The position numbers and the translations under genes were made by a program. A DNA stretch of 64,000 bases from Aphrocallistes beatrix. Lineage: Eukaryota; Porifera; Hexactinellida; Sceptrulophora; Aphrocallistidae. The DNA is taken from contig OY725489.1 in assembly GCA_963281255.1 (NCBI GenBank), forward strand, positions 7,316,523 to 7,380,522, written 5' to 3'. The stretch's first letter is position 1; each line of letters begins with the position of its first letter. Below are positions 56,001 to 61,157 of this stretch, piece after piece. The notes below the pieces were generated by a model. It searched no databases. It saw only the letters and a list, made by a program, of their open reading frames with translations, and was not told where the DNA came from.

Positions 56001-56409
56001 CGACATTTATTTTTAATCATCAAGTTGTTTACAATTAAAGTCACTTAACATAAACCATTTGAAAAGAACGCTACTAAATATTGTATCAGCTCAACAATAA
56101 TAGCTAACTTACTCAGAGCACAGCAGTGAAGAAATGTATCAAAAAGTGTTAAATTTGGACGTGTGGTATCATAAAGTAGCCCTTCATAAGAATAGTCCCA
56201 AAATAGTGCTTTCAAGTGAACACCTACACAATTAATCATGAATTCTCCAAGAACGACCTGATTCTTGAAGCACAATTGGCCAAATGCTAGATGCAGAAAG
56301 AAAAAGTAATGGTGAAAAAATTCTAATTGTATTGATCTAGCCATAAGGAAGAAGTACAGATCCCATCTCCCGTTGTTCTGACATCTGATACTCGGAAAAA
56401 TTTTCATGT
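25353..56409 (-). CDS. TRPA-type ankyrin-repeat ion channel gene (eight exons; 5' end missing)
   Basis: This is a plasma-membrane cation channel of the TRPA group, whose members sense temperature, chemicals or touch (family knowledge). Exons 5' to 3': 56,409-56,113; 53,536-53,332; 51,421-51,215; 50,331-50,097; 43,614-43,404; 35,645-35,445; 28,280-27,033; 25,654-25,353. Every exon joins the next in phase at AG/GT borders. The product has about five ankyrin repeats (for example GNTPLHVACLEGYVSCAEIL), then S1-S6 with pore motif FGTRILLGEE, an S6 followed by NIFIAQLTDTYGS, and a C-terminal coiled coil, as in TRPA1-like channels. About 960 residues are visible; more N-terminal ankyrin exons should lie upstream, beyond or hidden in the repeats. 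Introns of up to about 8 kb are filled with transposons. Subtype (TRPA1, painless, pyrexia) cannot be fixed here. Confidence 0.9.
26010..26640. mobile_element. Family F copy, partial
   Basis: The centre and right arm of family F are present ('ccattgaatttatacgtcgaaatcatatt', 'catagcaacactggaatgtaacagtattcc', 'gacaccatattaatatatgctgg'). Its central spacer gives the unoccupied version of the site filled at 49,444. Confidence 0.7.
27033..28280 (-). CDS. TRPA exon: S2-S3 loop, S3-S6 and pore
   Basis: The acceptor is tttccttttag|TTGAAAAG and the donor TTG|GTAAGT. The exon encodes EKIINWLASWFGKSFF, then a polar acidic stretch of about 110 residues (LGEESRETQSPSGHSETNGE; GEEEETVPEEEVD). A hydrophobic helix and the conserved FSDIFNWLDTGGILFVFVVI (S3) come next. 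S4-S5 segments, a glycosylation-like NGTNQT before the pore, pore motif GTRILLGEE, and S6 (VITYMVFVFIVIVVYLNIFI) follow. The long S2-S3 insertion is unusual. An acceptor at 28,296 is possible but breaks the phase. Confidence 0.9.
28413..29105 (+). mobile_element. Family B 5' region with nested family A copy
   Basis: B starts TCTTATATATTAAAACGATAGG at 28,413 and continues after the nested A copy with 'ggtgtaaaatgatgaatctacggttaaattc' up to 'cataccttttccatataa'. The nested A begins after A and ends before T, the Helitron insertion signature. Confidence 0.75.
28486..29004 (+). mobile_element. Helitron-like family A copy, complete
   Basis: It begins TCCTTGCTATTAAAACTCG and ends gcgcgcttgt, 519 bp, with both TGACGTCA blocks and the GGCGCC hairpin (agcgcccaaagggcgcct). 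Confidence 0.85.
29212..29375. mobile_element. hAT-type MITE, 164 bp
   Basis: The termini CAGGGGTGGTC and GACCGCTCCTG are inverted with few mismatches. The 8-mer atcgcgtc flanks it at 29,204-29,211 and 29,376-29,383. Non-coding; it lies in a TRPA intron. Confidence 0.88.
29714..29998 (-). repeat. Family B 3' part (minus), diverged
   Basis: From acaagcgctcttcgctta through 'gggcgccagaggttactcaatc' and one partial 140-bp unit to 'gtatgaaaaggtgtg'. Confidence 0.65.
30000..30524. other. Possible G-tract-bounded element; no gene
   Basis: Runs of seven or eight G ('attattgggggggg') occur at about 30,005, 30,420 and 30,465, and 'cctccaggatcgccacctatg' near 30,490 resembles a hAT-type end. Borders were not resolved. 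Confidence 0.35.
30525..30890. mobile_element. Tc1-type MITE, right part
   Basis: It matches the MITE at 38,439 from the 'atcggatttcaaattcg' block and ends acttttgtccggttagtg followed by TA. The left end is missing. Confidence 0.65.
31066..31604 (-). mobile_element. Internally deleted mariner
   Basis: The termini CGAGGGGGTATCGTAAAGTT and AACTTTACGATATTCCCTTG are inverted and TA-flanked. Between them the minus strand encodes only the C-terminal tail of a mariner transposase (QWFSMQSEDFYNDGLQKIK, WEKCVTLGGDYVEK) near 31,150-31,290. Confidence 0.8.
31605..32050. other. No gene seen
   Basis: AT-rich intronic sequence with no recognisable element. Confidence 0.45.
32060..32135 (+). repeat. Possible tRNA-like (SINE) remnant
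   Basis: The sequence 'attaatggttaactgtgc' followed after about 30 bases by 'gggttggaaccctgg' resembles tRNA A and B boxes. No complete cloverleaf could be drawn, and only one copy was noticed. Confidence 0.25.
32190..32460. repeat. Iterated GGACCAATTTTCC-type blocks
   Basis: Diverged copies of 'ggaccaattttccctgg' alternate with 'caatattcatgaa' at a spacing of about 55 bp, and a palindrome 'ggatcaatttttcactaaaaaattgatcc' sits at about 32,395. This is another repeat built from short iterated motifs. Its borders are unclear. Confidence 0.5.
32461..32509 (-). repeat. Family B 5' end stub (minus)
   Basis: (CAAA)n followed by 'tcctaccgttttaatatataa'. Confidence 0.6.
32693..32824. mobile_element. 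pogo/Tigger-like MITE, copy 3, partial
   Basis: It ends 'gaccctattaagcggagccgactg' followed by TA. The left 55 bp are missing. Confidence 0.7.
32870..34460 (+). mobile_element. Family B copy, diverged, split by family F
   Basis: Family B text ('ttattataatgtatagcaataaaaaa', then 'gtatattttcacatctttatatacat' and about three units) continues on either side of the F element at 32,948-34,008. Confidence 0.7.
32948..34008. mobile_element. Family F inverted-repeat element, complete
   Basis: The ends are CATAGCCTACCCTAATAATG and the inverted CATTATTAGAGTATGCTATG. The 7-mer gttatgt flanks both sides, at a site that reads once in other B copies. The arms, each about 400 bp, carry 'gcatatataaacatggtatcaaagtac', 'cattgcgcaacaggtcatt' and 'ggaatgttgctacattcc' in opposite orientations. 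1,061 bp, non-coding. Confidence 0.8.
34590..34985. mobile_element. Family F arm, partial and diverged
   Basis: It contains 'caccagcatatataaacaatatataaaagtgc', 'cattggaatgtacacacattccagcgtcgctagg' and other F-arm blocks. Confidence 0.6.
34986..35440. other. Intron, nothing recognised
   Basis: AT-rich TRPA intron sequence next to the 35.4-kb exon; no element identified. Confidence 0.45.
35445..35645 (-). CDS. TRPA exon: S1-S2 linker and S2
   Basis: Acceptor ttttttag|GCTATG and donor TTAG|GTGAGT; phases agree with both neighbours. It encodes NLAATEHISVSTLYF, then ALRILAELYIFLFWIWIVIS (a membrane helix, S2) and EMGEFQLLLEAQDRRNF. Confidence 0.85.
35823..35980. mobile_element. Small element with iterated GGAAATAGTTCGA ends
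   Basis: Three direct copies of 'ggaaatagttcga' on the left face three inverted copies ('tcgaactatttcc', 'tcgaattatttc', 'tcgaaccatttcc') on the right around a 45-bp A-rich centre. No clear target duplication. Confidence 0.65.
36359..36519. mobile_element. pogo/Tigger-like MITE, variant
   Basis: The ends CAGTCAACTCCATTTAATCG and CGATTAAGCGGAGTCACCTG are inverted with TA at both sides. A diverged subfamily of the 6,819 element. Confidence 0.75.
36520..36840. other. Intron, nothing recognised
   Basis: No element or coding sequence identified. Confidence 0.45.
36851..37104. repeat. (GTAT)n microsatellite
   Basis: About 63 almost perfect tandem copies of the tetranucleotide. Open reading frames across it on both strands (repeating MYVC or THTYI residues) are artefacts of the repeat. 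Confidence 0.98.
37105..37290 (+). repeat. Microsatellite-linked repeat, copy 2
   Basis: It follows the GTAT run directly: 'gtccgtacgcgcgctactgcaaaatc', 'gtccgatttttatcaaattt', 'gtagatgtgcactgtcaa'. The same order occurs inverted at 21,405-21,580, so the microsatellite appears to be one end of a dispersed element. Confidence 0.65.
37400..37960. mobile_element. Family A copy (minus) plus opposing 5' stub
   Basis: A reverse copy with a diverged 3' end (tcaagcgcttcgcaaacttgc) runs to 'caactcgttacag' and a TA run near 37,918. The forward start TCCTTACTATTAAAACTCG then follows at 37,919, giving two 5' regions facing each other. Confidence 0.75.
37966..38962 (-). mobile_element. Family A copy with a Tc1-type MITE in its TA run
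   Basis: The 3' end is at 37,966 (acaagcgcgcttcgc) and the 5' terminus TCCTTACTATTAAAACTCG ends at 38,962. Without the MITE (38,439-38,916) the copy would be about 520 bp. Confidence 0.85.
38439..38916. mobile_element. Tc1-type MITE, 478 bp
   Basis: Inverted ends CACTAAGCGGACAAAAGTAA and ATACTTTTGTCCGCTTAGTG, flanked by TA. Non-coding. A second complete copy lies at 47,391 and broken ones at 10,801 and 30,525. Confidence 0.9.
38966..39464 (-). mobile_element. Family A copy, head-to-tail with the previous
   Basis: It starts (3' end) three bases after the 5' end of the preceding copy and runs to 'tcaattcgttacagatt'. The TA run and terminal motif are missing. Confidence 0.8.
39465..40096. other. 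Intron, nothing recognised
   Basis: AT-rich sequence without identifiable features. Confidence 0.45.
40097..40272. mobile_element. GC-rich MITE fragment with internal duplication
   Basis: It starts CAGGGCCGGATTAAGG, a hAT-like end. A block of about 45 bp with 'ggttgcgcggggcccgtggcatattttctacgc' is duplicated in tandem. The adjacent 'tgctacgcctat' is probably its right end, interrupted by the next element. Confidence 0.5.
40281..40853. mobile_element. hAT-type element with GAGTTGAAT satellite body
   Basis: The ends CAGGGCTGTATCAACTC and GAGTTGATACAGCCCTG are perfect inverted repeats. The 8-mer acgcctat flanks it at 40,273-40,280 and 40,854-40,861. Nearly the whole body is 'gaatgagttg'-type iterations, in opposite orientations at the two ends. 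Non-coding. Confidence 0.92.
41336..42104. mobile_element. Long-inverted-repeat MITE, 769 bp
   Basis: The ends CAGGGTGGCTCATAAGTTC and AACTTATGAGCCAACCTG are flanked by TA. Arms of about 200 bp match each other ('cttatactcgaacaatcttagttattatgg' on the left and its inverse on the right). A fragment of one arm recurs at 52,876-52,954. Non-coding. Confidence 0.85.
42115..42164. mobile_element. 50-bp palindromic element
   Basis: tgtcatggggaagcttcaa and its near-perfect inverse enclose a 6-base loop, with TATA on both sides. It sits in the TA run of a family A copy. Confidence 0.6.
42200..42780. repeat. Fused fragments of families A and B
   Basis: A family B 3' part ('ggcgcccacagggcgactctgcggacac') joins reverse family A from 'cgtgaaaaatcac' to 'tcaatcaattagttacag'. 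A 168-bp MITE lies inside. Confidence 0.65.
42434..42601. mobile_element. MITE with iterated GGCCGGACCAACTT blocks
   Basis: The ends CAGGGCCGGCGGAA and TTCCGCCGGGCCTG are inverted. The interior repeats 'tttggccggaccaactt' three times. The flanks share aaaat (5 bp); other family A copies support the uninterrupted site. Confidence 0.8.
42938..43252. mobile_element. Element with iterated GACATTTCGTCG ends
   Basis: The left end has three copies of 'cggacatttcgtcgc'-like blocks, and the right end has matching inverted copies ('cgacgaaatgtccgtgcgacgaaatgtc'). The centre is C/T-rich. No duplication could be fixed. Confidence 0.7.
43404..43614 (-). CDS. TRPA exon: pre-S1 linker and S1
   Basis: Acceptor tattag|ACTCACC and donor TTAG|GTAAGT. 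It encodes a charged linker, then YHGVMRLYVDKEMKKRGDRY and the hydrophobic FKTFLHTLYLLALG, matching the position of S1 in TRPA channels. Phases fit both neighbours. Confidence 0.85.
43660..44224. other. Intron, nothing recognised
   Basis: AT-rich TRPA intron sequence. Confidence 0.45.
44225..44685 (-). mobile_element. Family B part (minus)
   Basis: It begins acaagcgcgcttcgctcgc, lacks the middle of the 3' hairpin region, carries about three 140-bp units, and stops after 'ggtgtgaaaatatgtacatacc'. Confidence 0.7.
44690..45120 (+). mobile_element. Family A copy, 5'-truncated
   Basis: From 'ttggctatggctccagtaag' through two TGACGTCA blocks to gcgcgcttgt at 45,120. Confidence 0.8.
45122..45721 (+). 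mobile_element. Family B copy with one unit, directly after A
   Basis: It begins atatattaaaacgctacg, two bases after the preceding A copy's end, and ends gcacgcttgt at 45,721. It contains a single 140-bp unit. Confidence 0.8.
45722..46255. other. Intron, nothing recognised
   Basis: One isolated TGACGTCA occurs near 45,765; otherwise no recognisable element. Confidence 0.45.
46256..46480 (+). repeat. Family A 5'-half fragment
   Basis: From 'aagctctgagttcatagcaaatgtcgactc' to 'gttatgacgtcatcaatacg'. Confidence 0.7.
46555..46717 (+). pseudogene. Cys-rich knuckle fragment of a mobile-element protein
   Basis: Translation from 46,558 gives STEKEIGLRQAVQQGSKFC and then closely spaced cysteines (KCNCTQSGKQCKSNKCKCFK, ending CNN-stop). 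This CNC...C.C pattern resembles C-terminal knuckles attached to transposon or retroelement integrases, as in KRBA2-like proteins (family knowledge). No catalytic part is present. It lies in a TRPA intron. Confidence 0.5.
46725..47060. repeat. Imperfect CAATTTGTAAATTG iterations
   Basis: Between 46,900 and 47,065, 'cagtcaatttgtaaattgcc'-like blocks recur in both orientations with a period of about 22-28 bp. Two 'caatatactgcaatcacatg' copies precede them. Possibly another iterated-motif element; borders unclear. Confidence 0.45.
47066..47118 (-). repeat. (TA)n and family A 5' terminus (minus)
   Basis: A TA run followed by 'caccaatcgagttttaatagtaagga'. A family B fragment with a run of 12 G (about 47,197) follows up to 47,280. 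Confidence 0.6.
47281..48292 (-). mobile_element. Family A copy, interrupted by two insertions
   Basis: 3' end acaagcgcgcttcgcttgc at 47,281 and 5' terminus 'atcgagttttaatagtaaggg' near 48,292. A Tc1-type MITE (47,391-47,868) and a short family F piece (about 47,885-47,955) lie inside. Confidence 0.75.
47391..47868. mobile_element. Tc1-type MITE, second complete copy
   Basis: Ends CACTAAGCGGACAAAAGTAT and ATACTTTTGTCCGCTTAGTG, TA-flanked, 478 bp, the same length as the copy at 38,439. Its interior matches that copy in inverted orientation. Confidence 0.9.
48305..48792. mobile_element. Tigger-like MITE with CTCGAACCTCTCTTATC ends
   Basis: The ends CACTCGAACCTCTCTTATCC and GATAAGAGAGGTTCGAGTG are inverted and TA-flanked. 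'gtgcccggatatcggaggtccg' appears near both ends. 488 bp, non-coding. Confidence 0.88.
48903..49945. mobile_element. Family F copy with a nested mini-A
   Basis: The left end 'acatagcctactgtatataagg' and both arms are present; the right arm stops at 'ggatatggatactta' near 49,937. The 134-bp family A derivative at 49,444-49,577 lies in its central spacer. Confidence 0.75.
49444..49577 (+). mobile_element. 134-bp minimal family A derivative
   Basis: It has a family A start (TCTTTAATATTAAAACTCG), then the truncated start of a pogo-like MITE (49,482-49,554), then only the last 22 bp of the family 3' end (caagcaagcgaagctcgcttg). It is inserted between A and T with no target duplication, judged against the F copy at 26,107. 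Confidence 0.8.
50097..50331 (-). CDS. TRPA exon: last ankyrin repeat and linker
   Basis: The acceptor is tatgtag|GTTTTG. It encodes VLLTLGAVTDLRNNKIQSPT, completing the ankyrin repeat begun in the preceding exon, then a basic linker with YSMLDCSIRSSPTSNK. The donor AAAG|GTACAG at 50,096 restores the phase of the S1 exon. A stronger-looking donor (AAAT|GTGAGT at 50,003) has the same phase but would include an in-frame TAG. Confidence 0.75.
50340..50638. other. Intron, nothing recognised
   Basis: Short TRPA intron stretch without identified elements. Confidence 0.4.
50640..51171 (-). mobile_element. Family A copy, both ends present
   Basis: acaagcgcgcttcgcttac at the 3' end; a diverged 5' end 'tttagttttagtaataagga' at about 51,171, preceded by a TA-rich run. 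Confidence 0.8.
51215..51421 (-). CDS. TRPA ankyrin-repeat exon
   Basis: Acceptor ttattag|ATGCTC and donor GAA|GTAAGT, phase 0 at both ends, 69 codons. It holds two ankyrin repeats (RTPLFDAAYSGNSVAASILV, ATPLMSAIQGGHASTVE), the second continuing into the next exon. Confidence 0.9.
51538..52079 (+). mobile_element. Helitron-like family A, best reference copy
   Basis: 542 bp from TCCTTACTATTAAAACTCG (preceded by A) to gcgcgcttg (followed by T). It includes a short TA run, 'cgaattgattgaagaaactg', TGACGTCA near 51,706 and 51,870, the palindromes AGGCGCCCAAAGGGCGCCT and GACACAAAGTGTC, and the terminal hairpin CAAGCG...CGCTTG. Non-coding. Confidence 0.88.
52081..52875 (+). mobile_element. Family B part split by a MITE
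   Basis: From 'aacaataaaaaaggtttgtg' through two units. The first unit's 'tacaata|tacataaag' TA holds the MITE at 52,261-52,729. It stops after 'tttgtttacaatattta'. Confidence 0.75.
52261..52729. mobile_element. Tc1-type foldback MITE, 469 bp
   Basis: Ends CTCTAACCGGACAAAAGTAT and ATACTTTTGTCCGATTAGAG, TA-flanked. The arms are nearly complementary over about 200 bp. Non-coding. Confidence 0.9.
52876..53318. repeat. Fragments of two MITE families
   Basis: 52,876-52,954 matches the left arm of the 41,336 element. About 53,150-53,312 matches the right half of a Tc1-type MITE and ends 'cgaatacttttggactg' followed by TA. Confidence 0.6.
53332..53536 (-). CDS. TRPA ankyrin-repeat exon
   Basis: Acceptor ttatttacag|GTGGCAG; donor GAAGAG|GTTAAA, a weak match. 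It encodes the end of one ankyrin repeat (HMMSMIIEKDKSLIEVKNG), a full one (NTPLHVACLEGYVSCAEILL) and the start of another (GQTPLHIAAQSASEE). Phases fit both neighbours. Confidence 0.9.
54604..54662. repeat. Perfect 25-bp stem hairpin
   Basis: acatttcgcctttccaacct continues to a 25-base arm, matched without mismatch by the arm at 54,638-54,662, with a 9-base loop. It lies inside the 2.37-kb element. Confidence 0.85.
55318..55440 (+). repeat. Minisatellite AAGCTAAGTCAAGTCTGTCCCTC
   Basis: About five tandem units of 19-23 bp, with length changes in the 'tgtccctc' part. Confidence 0.85.
56113..56409 (-). CDS. TRPA exon: diverged ankyrin repeats (most 5' exon seen)
   Basis: Donor CTGA|GTAAGT; acceptor atttag|ACATG (or six bases further upstream). 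It encodes a diverged repeat (FFLHLAFGQLCFKNQ, GEFMINCVGVH), then LTLFDTFLHCCALS, which with the next exon completes an ankyrin repeat. The open frame spans the whole exon and the phase fits the next exon. The region is less conserved than the other ankyrin exons. Confidence 0.75.
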
Positions 56410-56472
56410 CTAAATCTAAAAAAAGAAAGAAATGTAATCATAAAAGCTCAAAGAGATTCCTAAATTTAATAT

Positions 56473-56554
56473 ACAAGCGCGCTTCCTTGCTAGCGCCGCG
56501 CGGCTCGGGACACTGTGCCCGCCGGAGGCTCCCTTCGGTCGCCTGGGGTCATAT
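56473..56554 (-). repeat. Family A 3' end interrupted by Gypsy
   Basis: acaagcgcgcttccttgc... to 'gcctggggtcatat', where the retrotransposon LTR begins. Confidence 0.7.
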
Positions 56555-56756
56555 TGTCGTAAGTTAGCGTTACTTTAACAAGTTCTTTGTAACAGACTTC
56601 AGATCAGTATGCTAATAATTATAGAATAATTACAATTAGATTCTAGACCTACTTACTAATCTGCTATCCTAACCTAGTTATACGTATATATGATTGATCG
56701 AGAAATTTACAATAGAAAACTACAGCAGTCTGTAGTTTGCATTAGCAGTCCTAACA
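56555..56756 (-). repeat. Gypsy 3' LTR
   Basis: 202 bp, starting and ending TG...CA. It differs from the other LTR by several substitutions and small indels, so the insertion is not recent. Confidence 0.9.
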
Positions 56757-56780
56757 TCACTTCCCCATCAAAAAGCTGTG

Positions 56781-57900
56781 CTACGGTGTGCTTTCGTCTC
56801 GAAAACGATGGGGAAGGCGTATTGTACGCCTTGGTCTACTAGGACGTACTGGCGTATGGCTCTTCTTGCGAAGTAGCGAATTATTACCATCAGGTTCTGA
56901 TCCTAGCCTTTGGCTTGGCGATGCCATATGTGATGTGCTCTCTGGATTTATACGTATGCGATTCATCAGTCCTGATTGGGGTACTTGTTTCGTTCGGAAC
57001 AAATTCCACATTTTCCGAGTAGCCCCCTATTGCTGATGTATTCTCGAGCTTGCACCGGTCCAGGTGAACTACTTCAGAGCTGGATCTCCCTGTATCAATA
57101 GATACGTTGGAACCTCTAGCAGAGGTTACAGGGTAAGGTCCCTGAAAGCGTGGATCTAAACTGTCATTCTTAGCGTCGTTGCGTAAGTATATCTTGTCGC
57201 CTATATCGACCTTAGTGCACTTTCTTCCCTTGTTTTAAAACAGGTCTGTTATTTGGAGGAAATATCGATAGCCGCCCCCCCATGGGAGAGTTGCAACATC
57301 ATAAGATACCATCTGACGTGGAGACGTAGCAGCTGTAATAGGTGTGATTGGTTCCCGTGGTACCGTATTGTGCTTATTACGCATGCATATCTCGCATTGT
57401 CTGCAGAATCTACGGATGCAGCTATTTAAACCATCCTAGGTATATCTCTCTTTAACAAGAAAAGTGGTTCTTCTAATCCCAGGATGAGCTTTGTTGTGGG
57501 TGTAGGTTAGGACACTATTCTTCATGCTTTCTGGGACAAGGATCCGTCCATTCCGTAGAAGAAGACCATTCGAAATTGTTAAATGTTGATTCTTTAAACG
57601 CCCCCTATCGACGAATCCTTTATCTAGCACCTGGCTCCGTGCGTACGATACAGCACGGTCCATCAGTTGTTCTTCTTTTATTGCATCTACCAAATCGGGG
57701 TATGTTGATACTTGATAAACGAAGCGTTCGAAGCACTTTACTTCATCATTTATTTCAGGGTCTACATCACTGTGCATGCGCGAAAGGAAATCAGCTGCAC
57801 CATTTTCATTACCTTTCACATGTATGATTTCATAGTTTAATCCTTCTATTTCTTGAATCCATCGGGCGAACTTTGCCCTTGGGTCGCGCTGTCTACGCAA
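56781..57900 (-). pseudogene. Gypsy integrase, catalytic core mostly deleted
   Basis: On the minus strand the HHCC zinc-binding part is intact (THNKAHPGIRRTTFLVKERY, then CRQCEICMRNKH after a stop near 57,436). The start of the core follows (QMVSYDVATLPWGGG, ITDLF). The frame then jumps near 57,235 to the C-terminal part (KVDIGDKIYLRNDAKND, DPRFQGPYPV). About 120 core residues, including the later catalytic acids, are missing. A basic tail ends near 56,781. Confidence 0.85.
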
Positions 57901-57901
57901 C

Positions 57902-57993
57902 CAGGGGCGCCGAACTTTTCGGAATCTAAGGACAATTTCGGAGTTCCAGGGGGGGCTCGAGCCCCCCCAGCCCCCCTGGGTTCGGCGCCTATG
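57902..57993. mobile_element. 92-bp hAT-type MITE inside pol
   Basis: Ends CAGGGGCGCCGAAC and GTTCGGCGCCTATG; the 8-mer tacgcaac flanks it at 57,894-57,901 and 57,994-58,001. It interrupts the RNase H-integrase region. Confidence 0.92.
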
Positions 57994-59149
57994 TACGCAA
58001 CCATACTAGCGGATTATGGTCCGTAGCGAAATATATCTTGCACGCTCCCTTGAAATAGTTACTAAACTTTCGTGCTGTAGCTATCAATGCCCAGCATTCG
58101 ATATCTCCTGCTGAATAACGACGCTGTGCAAGGCTGAGACCGGAAGAAAAGTAGGCTATAGGCTTGAGATCACCCTCCGAATTCCTTTGAGATAAGACAC
58201 CACCAACGGCAATCCTCGATGCATCAGTTTGGAGGTAGAATGGCTCTTCCCAGTTTGGGTAAACTAGAAGCAGTGGCCGGTCCACCAAAAAACATTTTAG
58301 CGCTGTGAATGCTTTGGATTCAAGGGCATCCCATACCCAGTGAGAATTCTTTCGAGTCAGACGATAGAGTGGTTCTGCAAATTGTGCGAAATTCGGGATA
58401 TAATCTCTATAAAAGTTGACCAATCCTAAGAACCTTAGCATGCCTTTCCTATCTTCCGGAGGAATGTAGTCAGTTATCTTTGCAACAGTATCAGGAATCG
58501 GCTTATGTCCATTTGTGGGTGATAATATGACCCAAAAACTCCACTTCTTGAAACCCAAAGGAACATTTATCAGATCTCAGCTGGATCCCAGCATCTCTGA
58601 GTCTGACGAATATTCTCCTCAACGTTTCTAGGTGCGAATCGAACCTAGGCGAATGTGCTAATATATCATCTATGTATGAATCAGTGTGTTTCACTCCTCT
58701 CAGAGTCTTGTCCATTATTCTCTGGTAAGTAGCTTGGCTGTTGCAAAGCCCATACGGCATTCGGATCATTTCGAAGTGGCCCCGTGCAGTAGAGAATGCA
58801 GTCTTAGGGGTATCCTGTTCTTCAACTGCCACGGCCCAGTACGCGCTACAACAATCCAGCTTTGAAAAAGATAATCTCCTATGAGTCCGTCCAGGATATC
58901 TCTTGGATTGGGTATAGGGTAGACATCCTTGATAGTAACCGAATTTAGGCCACGAAAATCAATCACGAACCTGGCGCCACCATCCTTTTTAGTTACCAGT
59001 ATTACTGGGCTACTCCATGGATATTCTGATCCGCGACATATGCCATTCTGTAGCATTTCTTGTATCTGAGCATCAATATTCTGTTGAACTGCGGGAGAAA
59101 CCCGTCGCATTTTATGTTTGATTGGTGGACTATTTCTAGTGTCAATCAC
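57989..59149 (-). pseudogene. Gypsy reverse transcriptase and RNase H, frameshifted
   Basis: Reverse transcriptase motifs in order: FVIDFRGLNSVT, PYGLCNSQATYQR, the catalytic YIDDILAHS, KCSFG..EVEFLGH. RNase H follows with FYLQTDASRIAVGGVLSQ, DIECWALI and FATDHNPLVW. Three overlapping frames (joins near 58,820 and 58,540) are needed, so no full-length enzyme is encoded. Confidence 0.92.
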
Positions 59150-59222
59150 ATGTGTTCCAGTTCTGGTTACTCGAGGTGATTTGGGATTATTGGCAAATAT
59201 ATCAGCAAATTATTCACATAGT

Positions 59223-59886
59223 TCAGATATTCGGTGTTGCATCCGAGGAGTGAGATTTGGATTTATCTTGACCAGAGAGTGGCTGTACTTCCTTAAGTTC
59301 TGATTCTTTTGTTGCAATTTCTATTTCTGCAACCGCCGTTCGAGCGAAAATATCTCCCCCTTCAATTACTGCGACGCTCTTCTTCCAAACAGATCCGAGT
59401 CGGACTCTTTTCGTCTCCCAATCGAATTCTGTAGGCCCTAGCCTTCTTAAGAAGTCCCGACCTAGTATTCGAGTTGGGTTTGCCTCGTGAAGAATGCCAA
59501 AGGAATGCACTAACTTCTGATCGTCTCCCATATCAACTGAAATTGAGATATTTCCAACCATACCGATTGGTTTTTTTCCGACGCCATAAATTTTTGATGA
59601 ACAGCGGTGAATACAAGATTCTATACCCAATTTTCTTACAGTATCTAGATCAAGTACGCTGGGTCCTGCACCTGAATCTAACAGCACTGTGAATGGTACA
59701 TCGTTCAGTTTGGCAGTTAAGGCGACAGACAGCTCCGAGTCGCGTGATACATCTGAGATTTGGTAAGCCTTTTTCTTCTTGCTGTCGAATTTGTTCTGAC
59801 AGTTCCATGCAGGGTGGCCTTTTTGCCCGCAGATTGTACATTTCTAGTCCGGGCAGAAACGCATTATGTGATCCCCGCCGCATATA
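59223..59886 (-). pseudogene. Gypsy zinc knuckles and aspartic protease
   Basis: The knuckle CTICGQKGHPAWNC (CX2CX4HX4C) lies at about 59,798-59,840, preceded by a partial one (CGGDHIMRFCP) with an in-frame stop between them. The protease follows with catalytic LLDSGAGPSVLD and GRDFLRRLG. The DD37D transposon is inserted just upstream. Confidence 0.88.
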
Positions 59887-60026
59887 CAGGGTGGCCCAGG
59901 GAAATTGAGACAAATGTATATTCTATTATTACATGACCTTAGCTCATAACTAACTTTCAATTATACTTTAATTGCAGAAACCATACCAAATACCTTATTT
60001 TACACTTGAATTCTGATTTCCTACCG

Positions 60027-60710
60027 TGATGATGAGAGAATTAGAAAAGAGAAGAGTCATTGAGTCACATTTCAATCATGGACAAAGTGCAACTGAAATC
60101 TGGAAACATGTGAAATATCTCCAAATTTCAAGAGCTACTGTTGGATCAACCCCTAAACTGCCAAAACGATCGGGTTTACATTAAAGAAGGCACGAAGAAG
60201 CCTCTCAATAAGAATACTATCGTTGAAAGGAATAAATTCAGTAGGAAACTGATGGTTTGGGCAGGAGTCGCACATAATGTGAAAACCGATCTTGTATTCT
60301 TCAAACAAGGTGACAATCTGAATGCAGATCGCTACCTAAGTGACATTTTAGCACCCATAGTTGTTCCTACTTGTCGCAAACACAATCTCCATTTCCAACA
60401 GGACTCCGCTCCATGCCATACTGCAACCAAAATATCAGAATACCTGAAATCTGAGAATGTTGGGTTTTGGACGACGGAAGCTTGGCCCCCAAATTCTCCT
60501 GACCTCAATCCCCTTGACTACGGGATTTGGGGTATGATGGAACAGGAAGTCTATCGCATACCCCCAACGAGTTTACAAGATCTGAAAAGGAAAATTCAGC
60601 TTTCTTGGAAAAATTTAGATTCGTCCAAAGTCAATCGCTGCATCGACCAGTTCAAGGTTAGATTACGGAGGTGTGAAATTTCTAAAGGTGGCCATTTTGA
60701 ATCAAATTGA
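60027..60710 (+). pseudogene. Tc1/mariner transposase, DD37D type, deleted
   Basis: An N-terminal helix-turn-helix part starts MMRELEKRRVIESHFNHGQS at about 60,030 and runs out of frame near 60,180. Part of the linker and the first catalytic aspartate region is deleted. The frame from 60,141 has MVWAGVAHNVKTDLVFF, FQQDSAPCHTA and PPNSPDLNPLDYGIW; 37 residues separate the last two catalytic aspartates. This spacing marks the maT/DD37D group. Confidence 0.88.
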
Positions 60711-60781
60711 ACATAAAGATATATAACACTAATAAATATTAGCAAATCCGAAATAGTTCATATATTTGTGAGGTAAATAAA

Positions 60782-61157
60782 CAGGGTTGCCGTGGGAATG
60801 GGAATCTGTGGGTTTTCCCATATGGGATGGGAATGGGAATGACTTTAAGCCTATGGGTATCCCCACATGTGGGTTCTGTGGGTTTTTGTGGGTTTTCTTG
60901 GGGCATGCCTAATTTCCGGGACGGGATGGAACCATCAGGTACCTAATTTCCGGGACGGGACGGGTGAAGATACCTAATTCCCGGGACAGGATGCCGTCCC
61001 GTCCCGGAAATTGGGCAATCCCGTTTTCTTGTGGGTTTCTGTGGGTTTTTGTGAGGTTTCCTGTGGGTTCTGTGGGTTTTTTGTGGGTATTCCCACAGAA
61101 ATCCTGTGGGAATAGGATGGGGATGGGTATTGAAATTCCATTCCCACGGCAACCCTG
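60782..61157. mobile_element. hAT-type MITE nested in the DD37D transposon
   Basis: Ends CAGGGTTGCCGTGGGAATGG and CCATTCCCACGGCAACCCTG; the 8-mer taaataaa flanks it at 60,774-60,781 and 61,158-61,165. The interior iterates 'tgtgggttttc'. A smaller element lies inside it. Confidence 0.93.
60901..61022. mobile_element. GGGCATGCC-family element, medium form
   Basis: GGGCATGCCTAATTTCCGGG at the left and 'cccggaaattgggcaatccc' at the right. An 8- to 9-bp duplication (g)ttttcttg flanks it. It has two or three internal motif copies and is the innermost of the nested elements. Confidence 0.85.
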
